Assembly (NCBI GenBank): GCA_029263895.1
Contig: JARIDO010000035.1
Location: forward strand, 244,978-308,977
Source: Sporosarcina sp.
GTDB lineage: Bacteria > Bacillota > Bacilli > Bacillales_A > Planococcaceae
DNA: 64,000 nt
Direction of reading: 5' to 3'
Below, one piece after another: positions 46,245 through 57,251 of this stretch (the first letter of the stretch is position 1; each line of letters starts with the position of its first letter). Made by a program: the position numbers and the translations under genes. Under the pieces are notes generated by a model. It did no database searches. It worked only from the letters and a program-made list of their open reading frames with translations, and was not told the origin of the DNA.

Positions 46245-48890
46245 TTAGATTTCTTTTAATTCTTGCATACGACGCTCAACCGCTGCGTACTTTTCAAGAT
46301 AGTCCTTTTCTTTCACACGTTCTTCTTCAACAACGTTTTCTGGCGCTTTTGACATGAACCGTTCATTAGACAACTTGCCTTGAACACGTTTTACTTCACC
46401 TTGCCATTTAGCTAATTCTTTGGAAAGCCTTACAAGCTCTTCGTCAATATTCAGCAAACCTTCTAATGGCATGAATAGCTCTGCACCCGTCACAACAGCT
46501 GACATAGACTTTCCAGGCGCCTTAATGTCTTTCCCCATCGTTAGGATCTCAGGATTACAAAACCGTTCAATATACATTCTATTTGCTTCTAGGACAGCTA
46601 ACGTATTATCGTCTTTTGTTGAAATGAATAAAGGCACTTTTTTACTCATCGGTGTATTTACTTCAGAACGAATTGTACGCACTGATTTAATAATGTCCAT
46701 TAACAATTTCATATCTGTCGCTCGTGACTTATCAGATAATGATTCATCCACAACTGGCCAGTTAGCAACTGTAATCGATTCGCCTTCATGAGGCAGGTTC
46801 TGCCATATCTCTTCAGTGATGAATGGCATAATCGGATGCACTAAGCGCATCGTGTTATCCAATACGTATGCAAGAACAGAGCGAGTCATTTTCTTTGCTG
46901 CTTCATTTTCACCATACAATGGTAGTTTCGCCATTTCAATATACCAATCACAGAAATCATCCCAAATGAAGTTATATAAAGCTCGACCCACTTCACCAAA
47001 TTCATATCGGTCAGCTAGACTCGTTACTTGTTCAATGGTTTCGTTTAGCCGTGTCAAAATCCAAGCATCAGCTACAGATTTCTCACCAGTAACGTCAATT
47101 TCATCAAATGTCATTCCATCCATATTCATTAGCGCAAAACGGGATGCATTCCATATCTTGTTATTAAAGTTCCAGATAGCTTCCACTTTTTCGTTTGAGA
47201 AACGCAAGTCTTGACCAGGTGATGAGCCTGTTGATAGGAAATAGCGCAATGCATCTGCTCCATACTTCTCAATCACTTCCATTGGGTCAATCCCGTTCCC
47301 TAGTGACTTCGACATTTTACGTCCCTCTTCCGCTCGTACTAATCCATGAATTAGTACATCCTTAAATGGTCGTTGGTCCGTAAATTCAAGCCCTTGGAAA
47401 ATCATTCGTGATACCCAAAAGAAAATAATATCATAACCTGTTACAAGTGCATCTGTCGGATAATAACGCTTGAATTCTTCATTATCGACATCCGGCCACC
47501 CAAGTGTTGAAAACGGCCATAACGCTGAAGAAAACCATGTATCTAAAACATCATCGTCTTGTTTCCAATTGTCACTATCTGCTGGTGCTTCATGTCCAAC
47601 AAACACTTCACCTGTTTCCTTATGATACCAAGCCGGAATACGGTGTCCCCACCATAATTGACGTGAAATACACCAGTCGTGGATATTCCCCATCCAATTC
47701 AAATAGGTTTTTTCAAATCGTTCAGGAACGAATGTAACTTTTGAATCGCTTGCTTGTAATTGTATTGCTTCGTCAGCTAGTGGTTGCATTTTAACGAACC
47801 ATTGTGTCGACAAATAAGGTTCTACGACTGCTCCACTTCTCTCGGAATGGCCTACTGAATGTAAGTGTTCTTCTATTTTGAAGAGAACGTCCATTTCTTG
47901 CAAGTCTTTTACAATCGCTGTACGACATTCGAATCGATCCATGCCTTCGTATTTACCTGCTAATTCATTCATTGAACCGTCTTCATTCATTACAAGAATA
48001 CGTTTTAAATGATGACGATTACCGATTTCAAAGTCATTCGGATCATGTGCTGGTGTGATTTTAACAGCACCACTACCGAATTCCATATCAACATAATCAT
48101 CCGCAACAATCGGAATTTCACGTCCAGTAATCGGTAGTTTTACTGTTTTACCGATTAAATGTTGGTAGCGTTCATCTTTTGGATGAACAGCGACTGCAGT
48201 ATCCCCAAGCATCGTCTCAGGGCGCGTCGTTGCAATTTCTATGCTATCGGTACCATCTGCTAATGGATACCGCATATGATAGAAGGCACCCTGCACATCT
48301 TTATGGATAACTTCGATATCAGATAACGCCGTTTTCGTCGCTGGGTCCCAGTTAATAATATATTCACCACGGTAAATGAGGTCTTTGTTGTATAAAGAAA
48401 TAAAAACTTCTTGTACAGCTTTCGATAGACCTTCATCCAATGTAAAACGTTCACGAGAGTAATCTAGTCCTAATCCTAACTTACCCCATTGGTCACGAAT
48501 ATGACCAGCATATTCATCTTTCCATTTCCATGTTTCTTGCAAGAACTTGTCGCGACCTAGGTCATAACGAGAAACTCCTTCTTCTCGTAGTTTTCCTTCA
48601 ACTTTCGCTTGTGTAGCAATTCCGGCATGGTCCATTCCAGGTAGCCATAGTGCATCGTATCCTTGCATGCGCTTCATACGCGTCATAATATCTTGCAATG
48701 TTGTATCCCAAGCATGGCCTAAATGTAATTTTCCCGTTACATTTGGTGGTGGAATTACGATCGTGTACGGTTTTTTATCACTATTGGGCTGCGCTTCAAA
48801 AAACTTACCTTTCACCCACCACTCATAACGACCTTCTTCAATTGTTTTTGGATCATACTTCGTAGGCATAGTTAGTTCTTCATTCGACAT
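46245..48890 (-). CDS. valS: Valyl-tRNA synthetase
   Basis: Class Ia synthetase charging tRNA-Val, 881 residues. HIGH-type motif [14 protein letters not shown] near residue 50, editing CP1 domain with [22 protein letters not shown] motif [11 protein letters not shown] near 525, and a C-terminal coiled-coil tRNA-binding arm ([18 protein letters not shown]). AAGGAGG precedes the ATG. Regulated by an upstream valine T-box. In this genome it is separated from folC by the ATP-grasp pair. Confidence 0.98.
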   Translation of the reverse strand: MSNEELTMPTKYDPKTIEEGRYEWWVKGKFFEAQPNSDKKPYTIVIPPPNVTGKLHLGHAWDTTLQDIMTRMKRMQGYDALWLPGMDHAGIATQAKVEGKLREEGVSRYDLGRDKFLQETWKWKDEYAGHIRDQWGKLGLGLDYSRERFTLDEGLSKAVQEVFISLYNKDLIYRGEYIINWDPATKTALSDIEVIHKDVQGAFYHMRYPLADGTDSIEIATTRPETMLGDTAVAVHPKDERYQHLIGKTVKLPITGREIPIVADDYVDMEFGSGAVKITPAHDPNDFEIGNRHHLKRILVMNEDGSMNELAGKYEGMDRFECRTAIVKDLQEMDVLFKIEEHLHSVGHSERSGAVVEPYLSTQWFVKMQPLADEAIQLQASDSKVTFVPERFEKTYLNWMGNIHDWCISRQLWWGHRIPAWYHKETGEVFVGHEAPADSDNWKQDDDVLDTWFSSALWPFSTLGWPDVDNEEFKRYYPTDALVTGYDIIFFWVSRMIFQGLEFTDQRPFKDVLIHGLVRAEEGRKMSKSLGNGIDPMEVIEKYGADALRYFLSTGSSPGQDLRFSNEKVEAIWNFNNKIWNASRFALMNMDGMTFDEIDVTGEKSVADAWILTRLNETIEQVTSLADRYEFGEVGRALYNFIWDDFCDWYIEMAKLPLYGENEAAKKMTRSVLAYVLDNTMRLVHPIMPFITEEIWQNLPHEGESITVANWPVVDESLSDKSRATDMKLLMDIIKSVRTIRSEVNTPMSKKVPLFISTKDDNTLAVLEANRMYIERFCNPEILTMGKDIKAPGKSMSAVVTGAELFMPLEGLLNIDEELVRLSKELAKWQGEVKRVQGKLSNERFMSKAPENVVEEERVKEKDYLEKYAAVERRMQELKEI

Positions 48891-49007
48891 TATGATTCCT
48901 CCTTAGGTTAGATGTTTTTAAACACTTTCAGTTTCCGATTTCACGGTAAGTCTTCCAGCGCCTGTCGCGTCTTAACGGCACCCTTCGCTTTTCTTGTTTT
49001 TAGACAC

Positions 49008-49257
49008 AAAAAAACTCCGTTCGCCTTAAAGGACGAAGGAGCTGTTCGCGGTACCACCTTTATTTGTGCATGAAAAGACATACACCTCATACTTGTTTAA
49101 CGGTTTCAAACCGGTTTTCGCTAGAAGAAAAGTCTGTTCACGAAAACTGCTCACGGGTGACATTCAGTAAATTGTTAATAGGTCCTCACACCAACGGTAC
49201 CTTCTCTGATAAAAACAACTTTACTTACTAATCCGTTCATCGCATCTCTATTTAGCT
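49008..49257 (-). promoter_or_regulatory. T-box leader of valS (Val specifier GTC)
   Basis: The T-box core AAAGGTGGTACCGCGAA (49045-49061, minus) precedes a terminator with arms in 49015-49041 followed by TTTTTTTG. Stem I has two AGTA copies, of which the first fits the specifier loop. The 3' side of the loop reads GAATGTCAC (within 49156-49165); ACGG/CCGT pairing below and AGTAAA/TTTACT above fix GTC as specifier, the valine codon, matching the downstream gene. The remaining 110 bp to valS hold no recognised feature. Confidence 0.93.
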
Positions 49258-49263
49258 ACTCTA

Positions 49264-49293
49264 AGTGTAACTGAAATAAGAATCATGCGTCAA
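49264..49293 (-). promoter_or_regulatory. Sigma-A promoter of valS
   Basis: TTGACG (49288-49293), an 18-bp spacer and TACACT (49264-49269) on the minus strand, starting the T-box leader near 49257. Confidence 0.65.
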
Positions 49294-49316
49294 GTATAAG
49301 AAGAAAGGATGGTGTT

Positions 49317-49508
49317 ATGAGAAAAGGATATAACCCTTATTTGCTTCCACCATGGTTACGTAAAACGAGATTTTATTGTAAGGGGATTATTATACCTATA
49401 TGTTGCTTTCAGTTAATTCGTCTATTAATTGTACCTACAGCTGGCGACTTTATTGTACTCTGCCTTTTATGTGGATTAGCTTTTGTTCTTCACAAAAACC
49501 TCATTTGA
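49317..49508 (+). CDS. Small hydrophobic membrane protein of unknown function
   Basis: A 63-residue product with a basic N-terminus (MRKGYNPYLLPPWLRKTRF) and two likely membrane segments (about 22-40 and 43-58). AAAGGATG lies eight bases before the ATG, which supports translation. It is divergent from the valS leader and its 3' end overlaps the convergent SpoVID-like gene by 33 bp. No family recognised; it could be a chance frame. Confidence 0.45.
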   Translation: MRKGYNPYLLPPWLRKTRFYCKGIIIPICCFQLIRLLIVPTAGDFIVLCLLCGLAFVLHKNLI

Positions 49509-50087
49509 ATGAAAAGCAGTTGTGGATACATCATCTTCCAATTGCGCAATGAAGGATAGTACTTCATCTTCTTCAGTGAATGAAGTACTGTCCACTGTTG
49601 TTGTGTTCGATGTCGAATCTACATGTGCCTCTGTTTCTTCTTTTTCTTTATAGGCATCCTCAACAAAGACTGTTTTCTCTTCCGGTAAAGGAATTTCTTC
49701 ATATGAGCATTTTACATCCCATAAAATTTGCAAACCACCTTGACCATCCGTTTGTGCAATCGGCTCTATTGCTTGTACTTGCAAGGGACTACCAACTTCA
49801 GGTGGTAAATCAATGTGTAAAGGTATTGCATACTCAAAATACCCTTCTGCATCATTTAATTCAACATCATCGATCAAGATGGCCGTTGCATAATCACCTT
49901 CAGCTCTTTCGCCATCTACAAAATCAATATTCGCCGCAATATGATAAATGCCCGTTAGACGTAATCCATCTTCCGTTCGTTCTTCTGTAAATCGAGGTGT
50001 AACAACTACTTTTTGGGTTTTATCTGGCAAACCTACTCCTTCAGAAAATATGAAGTTCTCCTGCATAGCCCATTCTTTGCTTTCCAT
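49476..50087 (-). CDS. SpoVID-like spore coat morphogenetic protein, short form
   Basis: A 203-residue acidic protein whose N-terminal region (FIFSEGVGLPDKTQKVVVTP ... YEIPLP, about 8-130) resembles the beta-rich N-terminal domain of SpoVID, which encases spores with coat proteins and binds SafA. B. subtilis SpoVID is about 575 residues with a C-terminal LysM; here only a short Glu/Ser/Thr-rich tail follows and no LysM is present. AAGGAGGG lies upstream of the chosen ATG. Position next to hemL matches spoVID, and a perfect sigma-E -10 lies upstream. The assignment is supported mainly by position, promoter and weak similarity. Confidence 0.65.
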   Translation of the reverse strand: MESKEWAMQENFIFSEGVGLPDKTQKVVVTPRFTEERTEDGLRLTGIYHIAANIDFVDGERAEGDYATAILIDDVELNDAEGYFEYAIPLHIDLPPEVGSPLQVQAIEPIAQTDGQGGLQILWDVKCSYEEIPLPEEKTVFVEDAYKEKEETEAHVDSTSNTTTVDSTSFTEEDEVLSFIAQLEDDVSTTAFHSNEVFVKNKS

Positions 50088-50121
50088 ATTTGTTTTCCCT
50101 CCTTCTATTCTTTCACACACA

Positions 50122-50150
50122 ATTGTATGCATGAGCTTATCTCAATAGAA
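50122..50150 (-). promoter_or_regulatory. Candidate sigma-E promoter of the SpoVID-like gene
   Basis: TTCTATT (50144-50150), a 14-bp spacer and CATACAAT (50122-50129) on the minus strand. The -10 matches the sigma-E consensus perfectly and the -35 at 5 of 7 positions. Confidence 0.65.
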
Positions 50151-50162
50151 GAACACTAAAAA

Positions 50163-50190
50163 GATTCTCACGTCTAACTAGACGGAGAAC
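50163..50190 (-). terminator. Terminator of the hem operon after hemL
   Basis: Hairpin GTTCTC-CGTCT / AGACG-GAGAAT with small bulges and a 4-nt loop, followed by CTTTTTAG on the minus strand. Confidence 0.75.
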
Positions 50191-50204
50191 CTTAATAGAC
50201 AGTA

Positions 50205-51500
50205 TTATTTTTTTGTGAGTTTAGCAAATACTGTGTGGAAAGCGTTCACTGTATGTTCGATATGCTCCTCTGTATGAGCTGTTGATAAAAACATACCTTC
50301 AAACTGTGAAGGTGGTAAAAATACGCCTTCTTCAGCCATTAAACGATAATACTCAGCAAACAATTCAAGATCCGAGGTCTTCGCAGTTTCATAATTATAC
50401 ACTTTTTCATTCGTTAAGAAAAAGCCAATCATAGATCCTGCACGATTTACTGTATGTGGAATACCATACTTAGTTGCAGCTTCACGGAAACCTTTTTCTA
50501 ATAAATCACCTAGATGATTGAAGTGTTTATACGATTCTGGTGTCAACTTTTTCAATGTTTCAATACCCGCAGTCATAGCAAGTGGGTTACCTGATAATGT
50601 CCCAGCTTGATAAACAGTTCCTGCTGGAGCGATATTTTCCATAATTTCACGTTTTCCACCATAGGCACCTACTGGCAACCCTCCACCAATCACTTTTCCA
50701 AAACAAGTAATGTCTGGTGTAATGTCAAAATATCCTTGGGCACATTGATAACCTACACGGAATCCGGTCATTACTTCGTCAAAGATTAGAAGACTCCCAT
50801 TTTCCTTAGTCAATTCACGCAATCCTTCGAGGAACCCTGGTTCTGGTGGAACAACGCCCATATTCCCAGCTACAGGTTCTACAATGATTGCGGCTAAGTC
50901 ATCACCAAATTGTTGAATAACCTCTTTCACACTTTCTAAATCATTATATGCGACTGTAACTGTATTTTTTGCAACTGATTCTGGTACACCAGGACTATCA
51001 GGTAAACCAAGCGTCGCAACACCAGATCCTGCCTTAATGAGCAATGAGTCACCATGTCCATGGTAACAACCTTCAAACTTCAGAATCATATCACGACCAG
51101 TAATTCCCCTTGCTAAACGCAATGCACTCATTGTCGCTTCTGTTCCTGAAGATACCATTCTGACCATTTCAACTGATGGAACACGCTCAATCACAAGTTT
51201 TGCAAGCTCATTTTCAACTAAAGTCGGTGCACCAAAGCTTGTTCCAGTTTCAGCAACTCGTTGAATACCCGCTACAACATTTGGATCAGTATGTCCCAAA
51301 ATAAGAGGTCCCCATGACAAAACATAGTCGATGTATTCATTGCCATCGATATCCTCTATAATTGCACCTTTACCACTTTTCATAAAAATAGGATCCATAT
51401 TTACAGCTTTAAATGCACGTACTGGCGAATTTACGCCACCCGGCAATAATTGTTTAGCGTCTGTAAACGCCTTTTTTGACAACTCATAATTATTTCCCAT
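50205..51500 (-). CDS. hemL: Glutamate-1-semialdehyde 2,1-aminomutase
   Basis: PLP enzyme forming 5-aminolevulinate in the C5 haem pathway. The 431-residue protein has [14 protein letters not shown] near the start, the cofactor region [20 protein letters not shown], and the PLP Lys in [16 protein letters not shown]. Its ATG directly follows the hemB stop and it ends the operon hemA-hemX-hemC-hemD-hemB-hemL. Confidence 0.98.
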   Translation of the reverse strand: MGNNYELSKKAFTDAKQLLPGGVNSPVRAFKAVNMDPIFMKSGKGAIIEDIDGNEYIDYVLSWGPLILGHTDPNVVAGIQRVAETGTSFGAPTLVENELAKLVIERVPSVEMVRMVSSGTEATMSALRLARGITGRDMILKFEGCYHGHGDSLLIKAGSGVATLGLPDSPGVPESVAKNTVTVAYNDLESVKEVIQQFGDDLAAIIVEPVAGNMGVVPPEPGFLEGLRELTKENGSLLIFDEVMTGFRVGYQCAQGYFDITPDITCFGKVIGGGLPVGAYGGKREIMENIAPAGTVYQAGTLSGNPLAMTAGIETLKKLTPESYKHFNHLGDLLEKGFREAATKYGIPHTVNRAGSMIGFFLTNEKVYNYETAKTSDLELFAEYYRLMAEEGVFLPPSQFEGMFLSTAHTEEHIEHTVNAFHTVFAKLTKK

Positions 51501-52484
51501 TTACTTCTCCTCCAACCAGCGAGCAGCATCTTTCGCATGATATGTCATAATAATATCAGCGCCTGCACGCTTCATACTTGTTAGTGTTTCAAGAACAACG
51601 GATTTCTCATCAACCCAACCGTTTTGTGAAGCTGCTTTGACCATTGCATATTCACCACTGACGTTATAGGCAACAATTGGCATTGGGAATGAATTCTTCA
51701 CATCTCGAATGATATCTAAATAAGATAATGCTGGTTTAATAATTAGGAAGTCTGCACCTTCTAATACATCTGATTCCGCTTCACGCATCGCTTCAATTCG
51801 ATTAGCCGGATCCATTTGATATGTTTTTCGGTCTCCGAATTGGGGAGTGGAATCAGCCGCATCACGGAATGGACCATAATAGGCTGAAGCATATTTTACT
51901 GCATAGGACATGATAGGTATATCATGAAAACCCGCTTCGTCTAAAGCATGACGGATTGCGATTACAAAGCCATCCATCATATTTGAAGGAGCAATGATGT
52001 CAGCGCCTGCTTGCGCTTGGCTTACTGCAGTTCTAGCCAACAGGTCCAGTGATGGATCATTTAGTACTTTTTCTCCACTAACAACACCACAGTGACCGTG
52101 ATCTGTATATTCACAAAGACAAGTGTCCGCGATAACGACAAGCTGTGGAAAATGTTTTTTCGTCAAACGAATCGCTTCTTGCACAATTCCATGATTGTCA
52201 TAAGCACCTGAACCAACGGAATCTTTTTGCTGTGGAACTCCAAAGAATATGACTGAAGGAATCCCGAGAGATGTGACTTCTTCTAATTCTGATTCCAGTC
52301 GGTCTAAAGAAAACTGAAAAACACCCGGCATTGATGTTACTTCATTTTTAACATTTTTCCCTTCAACAACAAAAATCGGATAGATGAAATCCTCTTTTTG
52401 CAAAGTTGTCTCGCGCACCATTGAACGAAGTGTATTTGAATTACGTAGACGACGATTACGTCGGAATTGTAAATGTTCCATCAT
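51501..52484 (-). CDS. hemB: Porphobilinogen synthase (5-aminolevulinate dehydratase)
   Basis: Condenses two 5-aminolevulinates to porphobilinogen. The 327-residue TIM-barrel protein has the zinc-type triad [14 protein letters not shown], the catalytic Lys regions ([17 protein letters not shown] and [12 protein letters not shown]) and NVSGEYAM. Its start overlaps the hemD stop (ATGA). Confidence 0.98.
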   Translation of the reverse strand: MMEHLQFRRNRRLRNSNTLRSMVRETTLQKEDFIYPIFVVEGKNVKNEVTSMPGVFQFSLDRLESELEEVTSLGIPSVIFFGVPQQKDSVGSGAYDNHGIVQEAIRLTKKHFPQLVVIADTCLCEYTDHGHCGVVSGEKVLNDPSLDLLARTAVSQAQAGADIIAPSNMMDGFVIAIRHALDEAGFHDIPIMSYAVKYASAYYGPFRDAADSTPQFGDRKTYQMDPANRIEAMREAESDVLEGADFLIIKPALSYLDIIRDVKNSFPMPIVAYNVSGEYAMVKAASQNGWVDEKSVVLETLTSMKRAGADIIMTYHAKDAARWLEEK

Positions 52485-53242
52485 GAACCTTCTTTCTGAT
52501 CTGCCAATTCATTGACTAGATCCAATAGCGTATAGTTTTTAGGTACAACGTCAACTGTTGCACCGGCTTCCAGTAGCGCCTTCTCAGTGATATGTCCTAT
52601 TGCACCGATCCTAAAGCCATTCCATCCAATTTTCTTGGCTATTTCATTGTTGAATACATCAACAGCTGAAGGACTCGCAAACAAAATACTCAACTTTTTC
52701 TGTTGTTGAATTGTGGTCATCAGTAAATCTATTTTGTCTTCCGACTTTTCCGTAGCATAAACTGTCCACTCATCCACAACAAAAGGTAGTTCTTCTTTAA
52801 TAAGTTTCCCCGCCATAGAGCCTTTAAAAAAAAGGACTTTAAGAGACTTCGTTGTCGTCGGCTTAAACTCAGTAACAAATGTATCCGCACTAAAGACAGT
52901 TGGGATAAAGTCTACACTAAATCCAATTTTCTCTAGTGCAGCTGCAGTTTGACTTCCAACCGCCGCAATTTTTGAACCAATCGACGATACTGATACTGAA
53001 AAACGATCTAATTTTGATTGAAAAGCATTTACTGCATTTTGGCTCGTAAAGATGAGCCAGTCATACGAATCACAAGAAGTTAGACGATGTTCGTCACTAT
53101 CAGTCACTATTTCTCGAACAGAAATTAAAGGCAAAGAAATAGGAAACCCACCAAATGACTTCACTCGCTTAAGCACGACGTCTGTTTTTAATGTTCCCGT
53201 AAAAATAACTGTTTCACCTTCAAGTGGTCTACAATCAGACAT
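52481..53242 (-). CDS. hemD: Uroporphyrinogen-III synthase
   Basis: Cyclises hydroxymethylbilane with inversion of ring D. The 253-residue protein has weak sequence conservation, as usual, but shows [13 protein letters not shown] near residue 60, [13 protein letters not shown], and [10 protein letters not shown] ... [12 protein letters not shown] in the second domain. Identity is secured by position between hemC and hemB, with overlaps of 8 and 4 bases. Confidence 0.93.
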   Translation of the reverse strand: MSDCRPLEGETVIFTGTLKTDVVLKRVKSFGGFPISLPLISVREIVTDSDEHRLTSCDSYDWLIFTSQNAVNAFQSKLDRFSVSVSSIGSKIAAVGSQTAAALEKIGFSVDFIPTVFSADTFVTEFKPTTTKSLKVLFFKGSMAGKLIKEELPFVVDEWTVYATEKSEDKIDLLMTTIQQQKKLSILFASPSAVDVFNNEIAKKIGWNGFRIGAIGHITEKALLEAGATVDVVPKNYTLLDLVNELADQKEGS

Positions 53243-54164
53243 CCATTTCTGCCTTCACTTTCTCAATGACCGCTGATGCCCCTTGCTCACGTAATTGTTG
53301 TGCCACTTTTTTCCCCGAAGCCTCCGGACTCAATCCTACTACAGTTTCTTTAAAAATCTCAGTCGCATCCGGAGACGCAATGTAGCCGGTGAACGTAAGC
53401 GTATCATCGATTGTAGTCGCATAGCCTGCAATTGGAACTTGACAAGAACCATTCATTTCAGCTAAAAATACACGCTCCGCCTCAACTTCGTTCCAAGTTT
53501 GAAGATGTGATAACTTTGCAAGTTCAGACAATAACTCTTCATCTTCCCCACGGCACTCAATTGCTAATGCACCTTGTCCAACAGCAGGAATGCAATCTTC
53601 CGCAGACATGTATTCAGTGATTATATCTTCGCTCCAGCCCATACGTTTCATACCAGCGGCTGCAAGTAAGATCGCATCATACTCGCCAGACTTCATTTTA
53701 TTCAAGCGTGTATCTATATTTCCACGTATCCATTTAATTTCTATGTCTGGACGTAATAATAATAGCTGTGAACTTCTTCTTAAGCTCGATGTCCCAACAA
53801 CAGCTCCGATTGGAAGGTCCATGAACTTGACATGATCATTTGAAATAAATGCATCTCTTGCATCTTCACGTGGGGGAATGCAGCCGATAACTAATCCATC
53901 TGGAAGTATTGCCGGCATATCCTTCATGCTGTGGACAGCAAAGTCAATTTCTTTGTCGAATAACGCTTGTTCAATTTCTTTCACAAACAGCCCTTTGCCG
54001 CCAACTTTAGATAGCATAACATCTACAATTTGGTCACCTTTTGTAACAATCTCTTTTACTTCAAATTCAAATGGTGCACCTGCAGCTCGCATTTGATCGA
54101 TGAACCAATTTGTTTGCGTTAATGCAAGTTTGCTTCTACGTGAACCTACAATTATTTTTCTCAA
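53235..54164 (-). CDS. hemC: Hydroxymethylbilane synthase (porphobilinogen deaminase)
   Basis: Polymerises four porphobilinogens. The 309-residue protein starts [19 protein letters not shown], has the catalytic Asp region [11 protein letters not shown], substrate-binding [10 protein letters not shown] and [18 protein letters not shown], and the dipyrromethane-attachment Cys in [12 protein letters not shown]. Confidence 0.98.
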   Translation of the reverse strand: MRKIIVGSRRSKLALTQTNWFIDQMRAAGAPFEFEVKEIVTKGDQIVDVMLSKVGGKGLFVKEIEQALFDKEIDFAVHSMKDMPAILPDGLVIGCIPPREDARDAFISNDHVKFMDLPIGAVVGTSSLRRSSQLLLLRPDIEIKWIRGNIDTRLNKMKSGEYDAILLAAAGMKRMGWSEDIITEYMSAEDCIPAVGQGALAIECRGEDEELLSELAKLSHLQTWNEVEAERVFLAEMNGSCQVPIAGYATTIDDTLTFTGYIASPDATEIFKETVVGLSPEASGKKVAQQLREQGASAVIEKVKAEMDV

Positions 54165-54208
54165 TTAAATCTTCCTTTCATTCGGAAACCCGATAATATT
54201 TTAACGTG

Positions 54209-55039
54209 TTAAATCCAAGAATGGAATTGCGATAGTTTTGATGCTAAGAAAAAGTTAACAATGACAAATAGAAAAGCAAATACATTTGACCAAGCAAAAT
54301 CATTTGCTGTCAATCTTCCTTTTCTCTGCAAGTAAAGGATTGAACTATAAATGATTAGGAGGAATGTTGAACCTACAATCTTCATATCAAAGAAAGACCA
54401 ATCCTCTAATGCAACATAGGCCCACTGAAAACCTAAAATAATACTAATTAGCAACAACGGTATTCCTGCTAAAATAGAAGTTTTCATGCCATTTGCAGCT
54501 TGTTGCAGTGATGGTAATCGGTTAAATTGATTCGACCACTTTTTCTTCTTGAGAATTTTATATACAAGAAGATACAGGACTGCAAAAACAAAAGACAAGG
54601 CGAACGCTGTATACGATAAAATCGCAAAAGTAATATGAATAAACAATAGTTCTGAAACAAGTGTTTCCCCAACTAACGATTGTTCGATTTGCGTCGGAGC
54701 AAATGTGTGAATCGTCATAAATATAAACCCGATCACATTTAAAAAGAATACCGCATAGCTAACCTTATAAAAAAGATGTACAACAATTGATAACGTGATG
54801 AGTAGCCAAGCGTAAAAATAAATGCCTTCTATAAGTGAGAGAACAGGAAATCGTTGCATCTCAACAATATACATAATTAAAAATGCTGTTTGCAAAAAGT
54901 AAACAACAGACAATGTCCAAAAAGCGCATTTATGCACTAGTTGTTTTTTATTCAAATAATCTATGAAATAAAAGACAAGGCTAACAGCGTATAATACGAT
55001 CATTACTTCGTGCAGCCTTGCCAATGCCATTTCGGTCAT
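54209..55039 (-). CDS. hemX: HemX-like cytochrome c assembly-family membrane protein
   Basis: A 276-residue polytopic protein (about eight transmembrane helices) of the CcsA/HemX family. In B. subtilis HemX lowers the level of HemA. The chosen start MTEMALARLHEVMIVLYAVS matches B. subtilis HemX in sequence and length; a long upstream extension has no family counterpart. The second half has LLISIILGFQWAY. It lies between hemA and hemC in the standard order. Confidence 0.9.
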   Translation of the reverse strand: MTEMALARLHEVMIVLYAVSLVFYFIDYLNKKQLVHKCAFWTLSVVYFLQTAFLIMYIVEMQRFPVLSLIEGIYFYAWLLITLSIVVHLFYKVSYAVFFLNVIGFIFMTIHTFAPTQIEQSLVGETLVSELLFIHITFAILSYTAFALSFVFAVLYLLVYKILKKKKWSNQFNRLPSLQQAANGMKTSILAGIPLLLISIILGFQWAYVALEDWSFFDMKIVGSTFLLIIYSSILYLQRKGRLTANDFAWSNVFAFLFVIVNFFLASKLSQFHSWI

Positions 55040-55130
55040 AAACACTTCTCGCCCTTCCACTAAAAAAACGTTTCCAGCAACTACTGTATATCTTACCATA
55101 CAGATGCGGAAACGTCCCTTTGACAAACGT

Positions 55131-56495
55131 TTAAAATGTCAAACCCGGTTTTGCCTCGGCATTTTTTTCCGTTCTGACTCTCAATCGTTCTTTCGATAGG
55201 TTTTCAAGAGTTTTCTTCTCTTCTATAACTTCTTCTTCAATCCCAAAAATTTGTTGAAATAATTGTAGTTTCTCAGCAGCTCGGGTATCCATTGCTAACT
55301 CTTTAGCTTGCAGAATTGGCTCTTTAAGTAACTGATTGACAATCGATTTTGTATGTTTACTTAAAACTTTTAATTCACGTTCAGTAAGGTCCGGCATTTT
55401 ATTTTGAATGCTAGCCATTGTTTCTACTTGAACTCGATTTGCTTTTTGACGTAGTGCAGATATGACTGGTATAACGCCTAAAGTTGCTAACCAATCTTTA
55501 AATGCAACGATTTCCATCTCAATCATCAAGCCAATCTCTTCAGCTGCTTTTTTTCGTTCTACTAAATTCGCTTCTACGATACCTTGCAAATCATCAATAT
55601 CATAAAGAAAGACATTAGAAAGTTCTCCTATACGTGGATCCAAATCACGTGGCACCGCGATATCCACCATGAATATCGGATTACCTTTACGCAGTTTCTC
55701 AACGAGTTGCATCAATTCAAAGTCAATGACAAAATCCGTTGCTCCTGTCGAACTGATTAAAATATCTGCATCTAATAATGCACATTGGAGTTCCTGAAGT
55801 GATTTTGCCTTACCATCAAACTTAGCAGCTAACTCCTCTGCTTTTGAAAGCGTTCGATTAATAACAGTAACATTCCCCGCTCCATTGCCATGCAAGTTTT
55901 TGACAGCTAATTCGCTCATTTCACCCGCACCTAAAATAGCGATATTCTTATTTTCTAATGTGCCAAATATTTTCTTTCCTAATTCTACTGCCGCATAGGA
56001 AACCGATACTGCGTTTTCACCAATAGACGTCTCTGAATGGGCTTTTTTCGCAAGTGTAATCGCTTGTTTAAATAGCTCATTAAATAATGTTCCGGTTGTC
56101 CCAATCTCTTGTGCTTGAAGAAAACTTTTTCGAACTTGACCAAGAATTTGCGTCTCACCAAGTACCATTGAATCAATACCAGCTACAACGCGCATTAAAT
56201 GTTCGATTGCACCATCATTTTCATGCATGACTAAATGTGTAGAGAAAGACTCTAACGGTAATGTAAACCATTCGGCAAGAAATTTCTTTACATAATAACG
56301 ACCCGTATGCAATTGGTCAACAACCGCATAGATTTCTGTACGATTACATGTTGAGATAATTATATTTTCTAATATACTTTTTTGTAGTTGTAATGTTTGC
56401 ATTGCTTTTGGTAGCTCTGTCTCCACAAAGGCTAACTTTTCCCTAATTTCGACAGGAGCTGTTCTGTGATTGACTCCGACAACGATTGTATGCAT
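55131..56495 (-). CDS. hemA: Glutamyl-tRNA reductase
   Basis: First enzyme of the C5 haem pathway, reducing Glu-tRNA to glutamate-1-semialdehyde. The 454-residue protein starts [20 protein letters not shown], has the nucleophilic Cys in [11 protein letters not shown], the NADPH-binding region [15 protein letters not shown] and a C-terminal dimerisation helix domain. AGAGGTG precedes the ATG; a 17-codon upstream extension is not preferred. First gene of the hem operon, with an extended -10 promoter. Confidence 0.97.
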   Translation of the reverse strand: MHTIVVGVNHRTAPVEIREKLAFVETELPKAMQTLQLQKSILENIIISTCNRTEIYAVVDQLHTGRYYVKKFLAEWFTLPLESFSTHLVMHENDGAIEHLMRVVAGIDSMVLGETQILGQVRKSFLQAQEIGTTGTLFNELFKQAITLAKKAHSETSIGENAVSVSYAAVELGKKIFGTLENKNIAILGAGEMSELAVKNLHGNGAGNVTVINRTLSKAEELAAKFDGKAKSLQELQCALLDADILISSTGATDFVIDFELMQLVEKLRKGNPIFMVDIAVPRDLDPRIGELSNVFLYDIDDLQGIVEANLVERKKAAEEIGLMIEMEIVAFKDWLATLGVIPVISALRQKANRVQVETMASIQNKMPDLTERELKVLSKHTKSIVNQLLKEPILQAKELAMDTRAAEKLQLFQQIFGIEEEVIEEKKTLENLSKERLRVRTEKNAEAKPGLTF

Positions 56496-56534
56496 CGGGT
56501 TTTCACACCTCTCATGTTCTATTTCACGTATATG

Positions 56535-56543
56535 ATTATAACA
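56535..56543 (-). promoter_or_regulatory. Extended -10 promoter of hemA operon
   Basis: TGTTATAAT on the minus strand, a perfect -10 with TGn extension, 40 bp before hemA. No well-placed -35. Confidence 0.55.
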
Positions 56544-56618
56544 CAAAATATTTTCAATCTAGATGTTAGATGTGAACAAGCTATGACTTGAGTAGTATGT
56601 TGGACATCTATTGAAAGG

Positions 56619-56663
56619 AATAGGAATCCAAAGGCAAGTGTCTCTCCCCTTCAGACTCCTATT
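56619..56663 (-). terminator. Terminator of lonA-engB
   Basis: Hairpin with AATAGGA/TCCTATT outer and AAGG/CCTT inner pairs, directly after engB; the following T-tract (CCTTTC) is poor. Confidence 0.55.
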
Positions 56664-56669
56664 TTCAAA

Positions 56670-57251
56670 TTACATTCTGCTCTCAATTTCCGTCCATACT
56701 TCGTCCATTCCCATCCCTTTTTCGGAAGAGAAAATATATAAGGGATCACCTTTACGCATTTGCAAAGTTTCACGCACAATCTTTTTATGTTTTTCATATT
56801 TTCCGCGTGGTATTTTATCCGCTTTTGTCGCAATGACAATTGCAGGGATATTATAATGCACAAGAAAATCGTACATTGCACAGTCGTCTTTGGAAGGCGC
56901 ATGGCGCAAGTCAACAATTTGAATAACAGCTCGAAGCGGTTCTCTTCCAGTCATATATTCCTCAATCATCGGAGCCCATTTTGCACGTTCCGTTTTAGAT
57001 ACTTTCGCAAAACCATAACCAGGAACATCTACGAAAAATAATTGTTCCTCGATTTTGTAAAAGTTTAAAGTTTGTGTTTTCCCTGGCTTTGAAGATGTTC
57101 TTGCCAAACTTTTTCTACCAATCATTTTATTAATGAATGAAGATTTCCCTACATTTGAGCGTCCAGCAAGAGCGAACTCTGGATAGCCTTCGGTAGGATA
57201 CTGCTCAGTTCGTACTGCACTCATAATCATTTCTACGTTATGGACTTTCAT
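56670..57251 (-). CDS. engB: Ribosome-biogenesis GTPase EngB (YsxC/YihA)
   Basis: Essential GTPase for 50S assembly. The 193-residue protein has the P-loop [12 protein letters not shown] near residue 30, the G3 motif DVPGYGFAK, and G4 TKADKI; the [10 protein letters not shown] switch I region is typical. Its ATG overlaps the lonA stop by four bases. Order lonA-engB as in B. subtilis. Confidence 0.97.
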   Translation of the reverse strand: MKVHNVEMIMSAVRTEQYPTEGYPEFALAGRSNVGKSSFINKMIGRKSLARTSSKPGKTQTLNFYKIEEQLFFVDVPGYGFAKVSKTERAKWAPMIEEYMTGREPLRAVIQIVDLRHAPSKDDCAMYDFLVHYNIPAIVIATKADKIPRGKYEKHKKIVRETLQMRKGDPLYIFSSEKGMGMDEVWTEIESRM

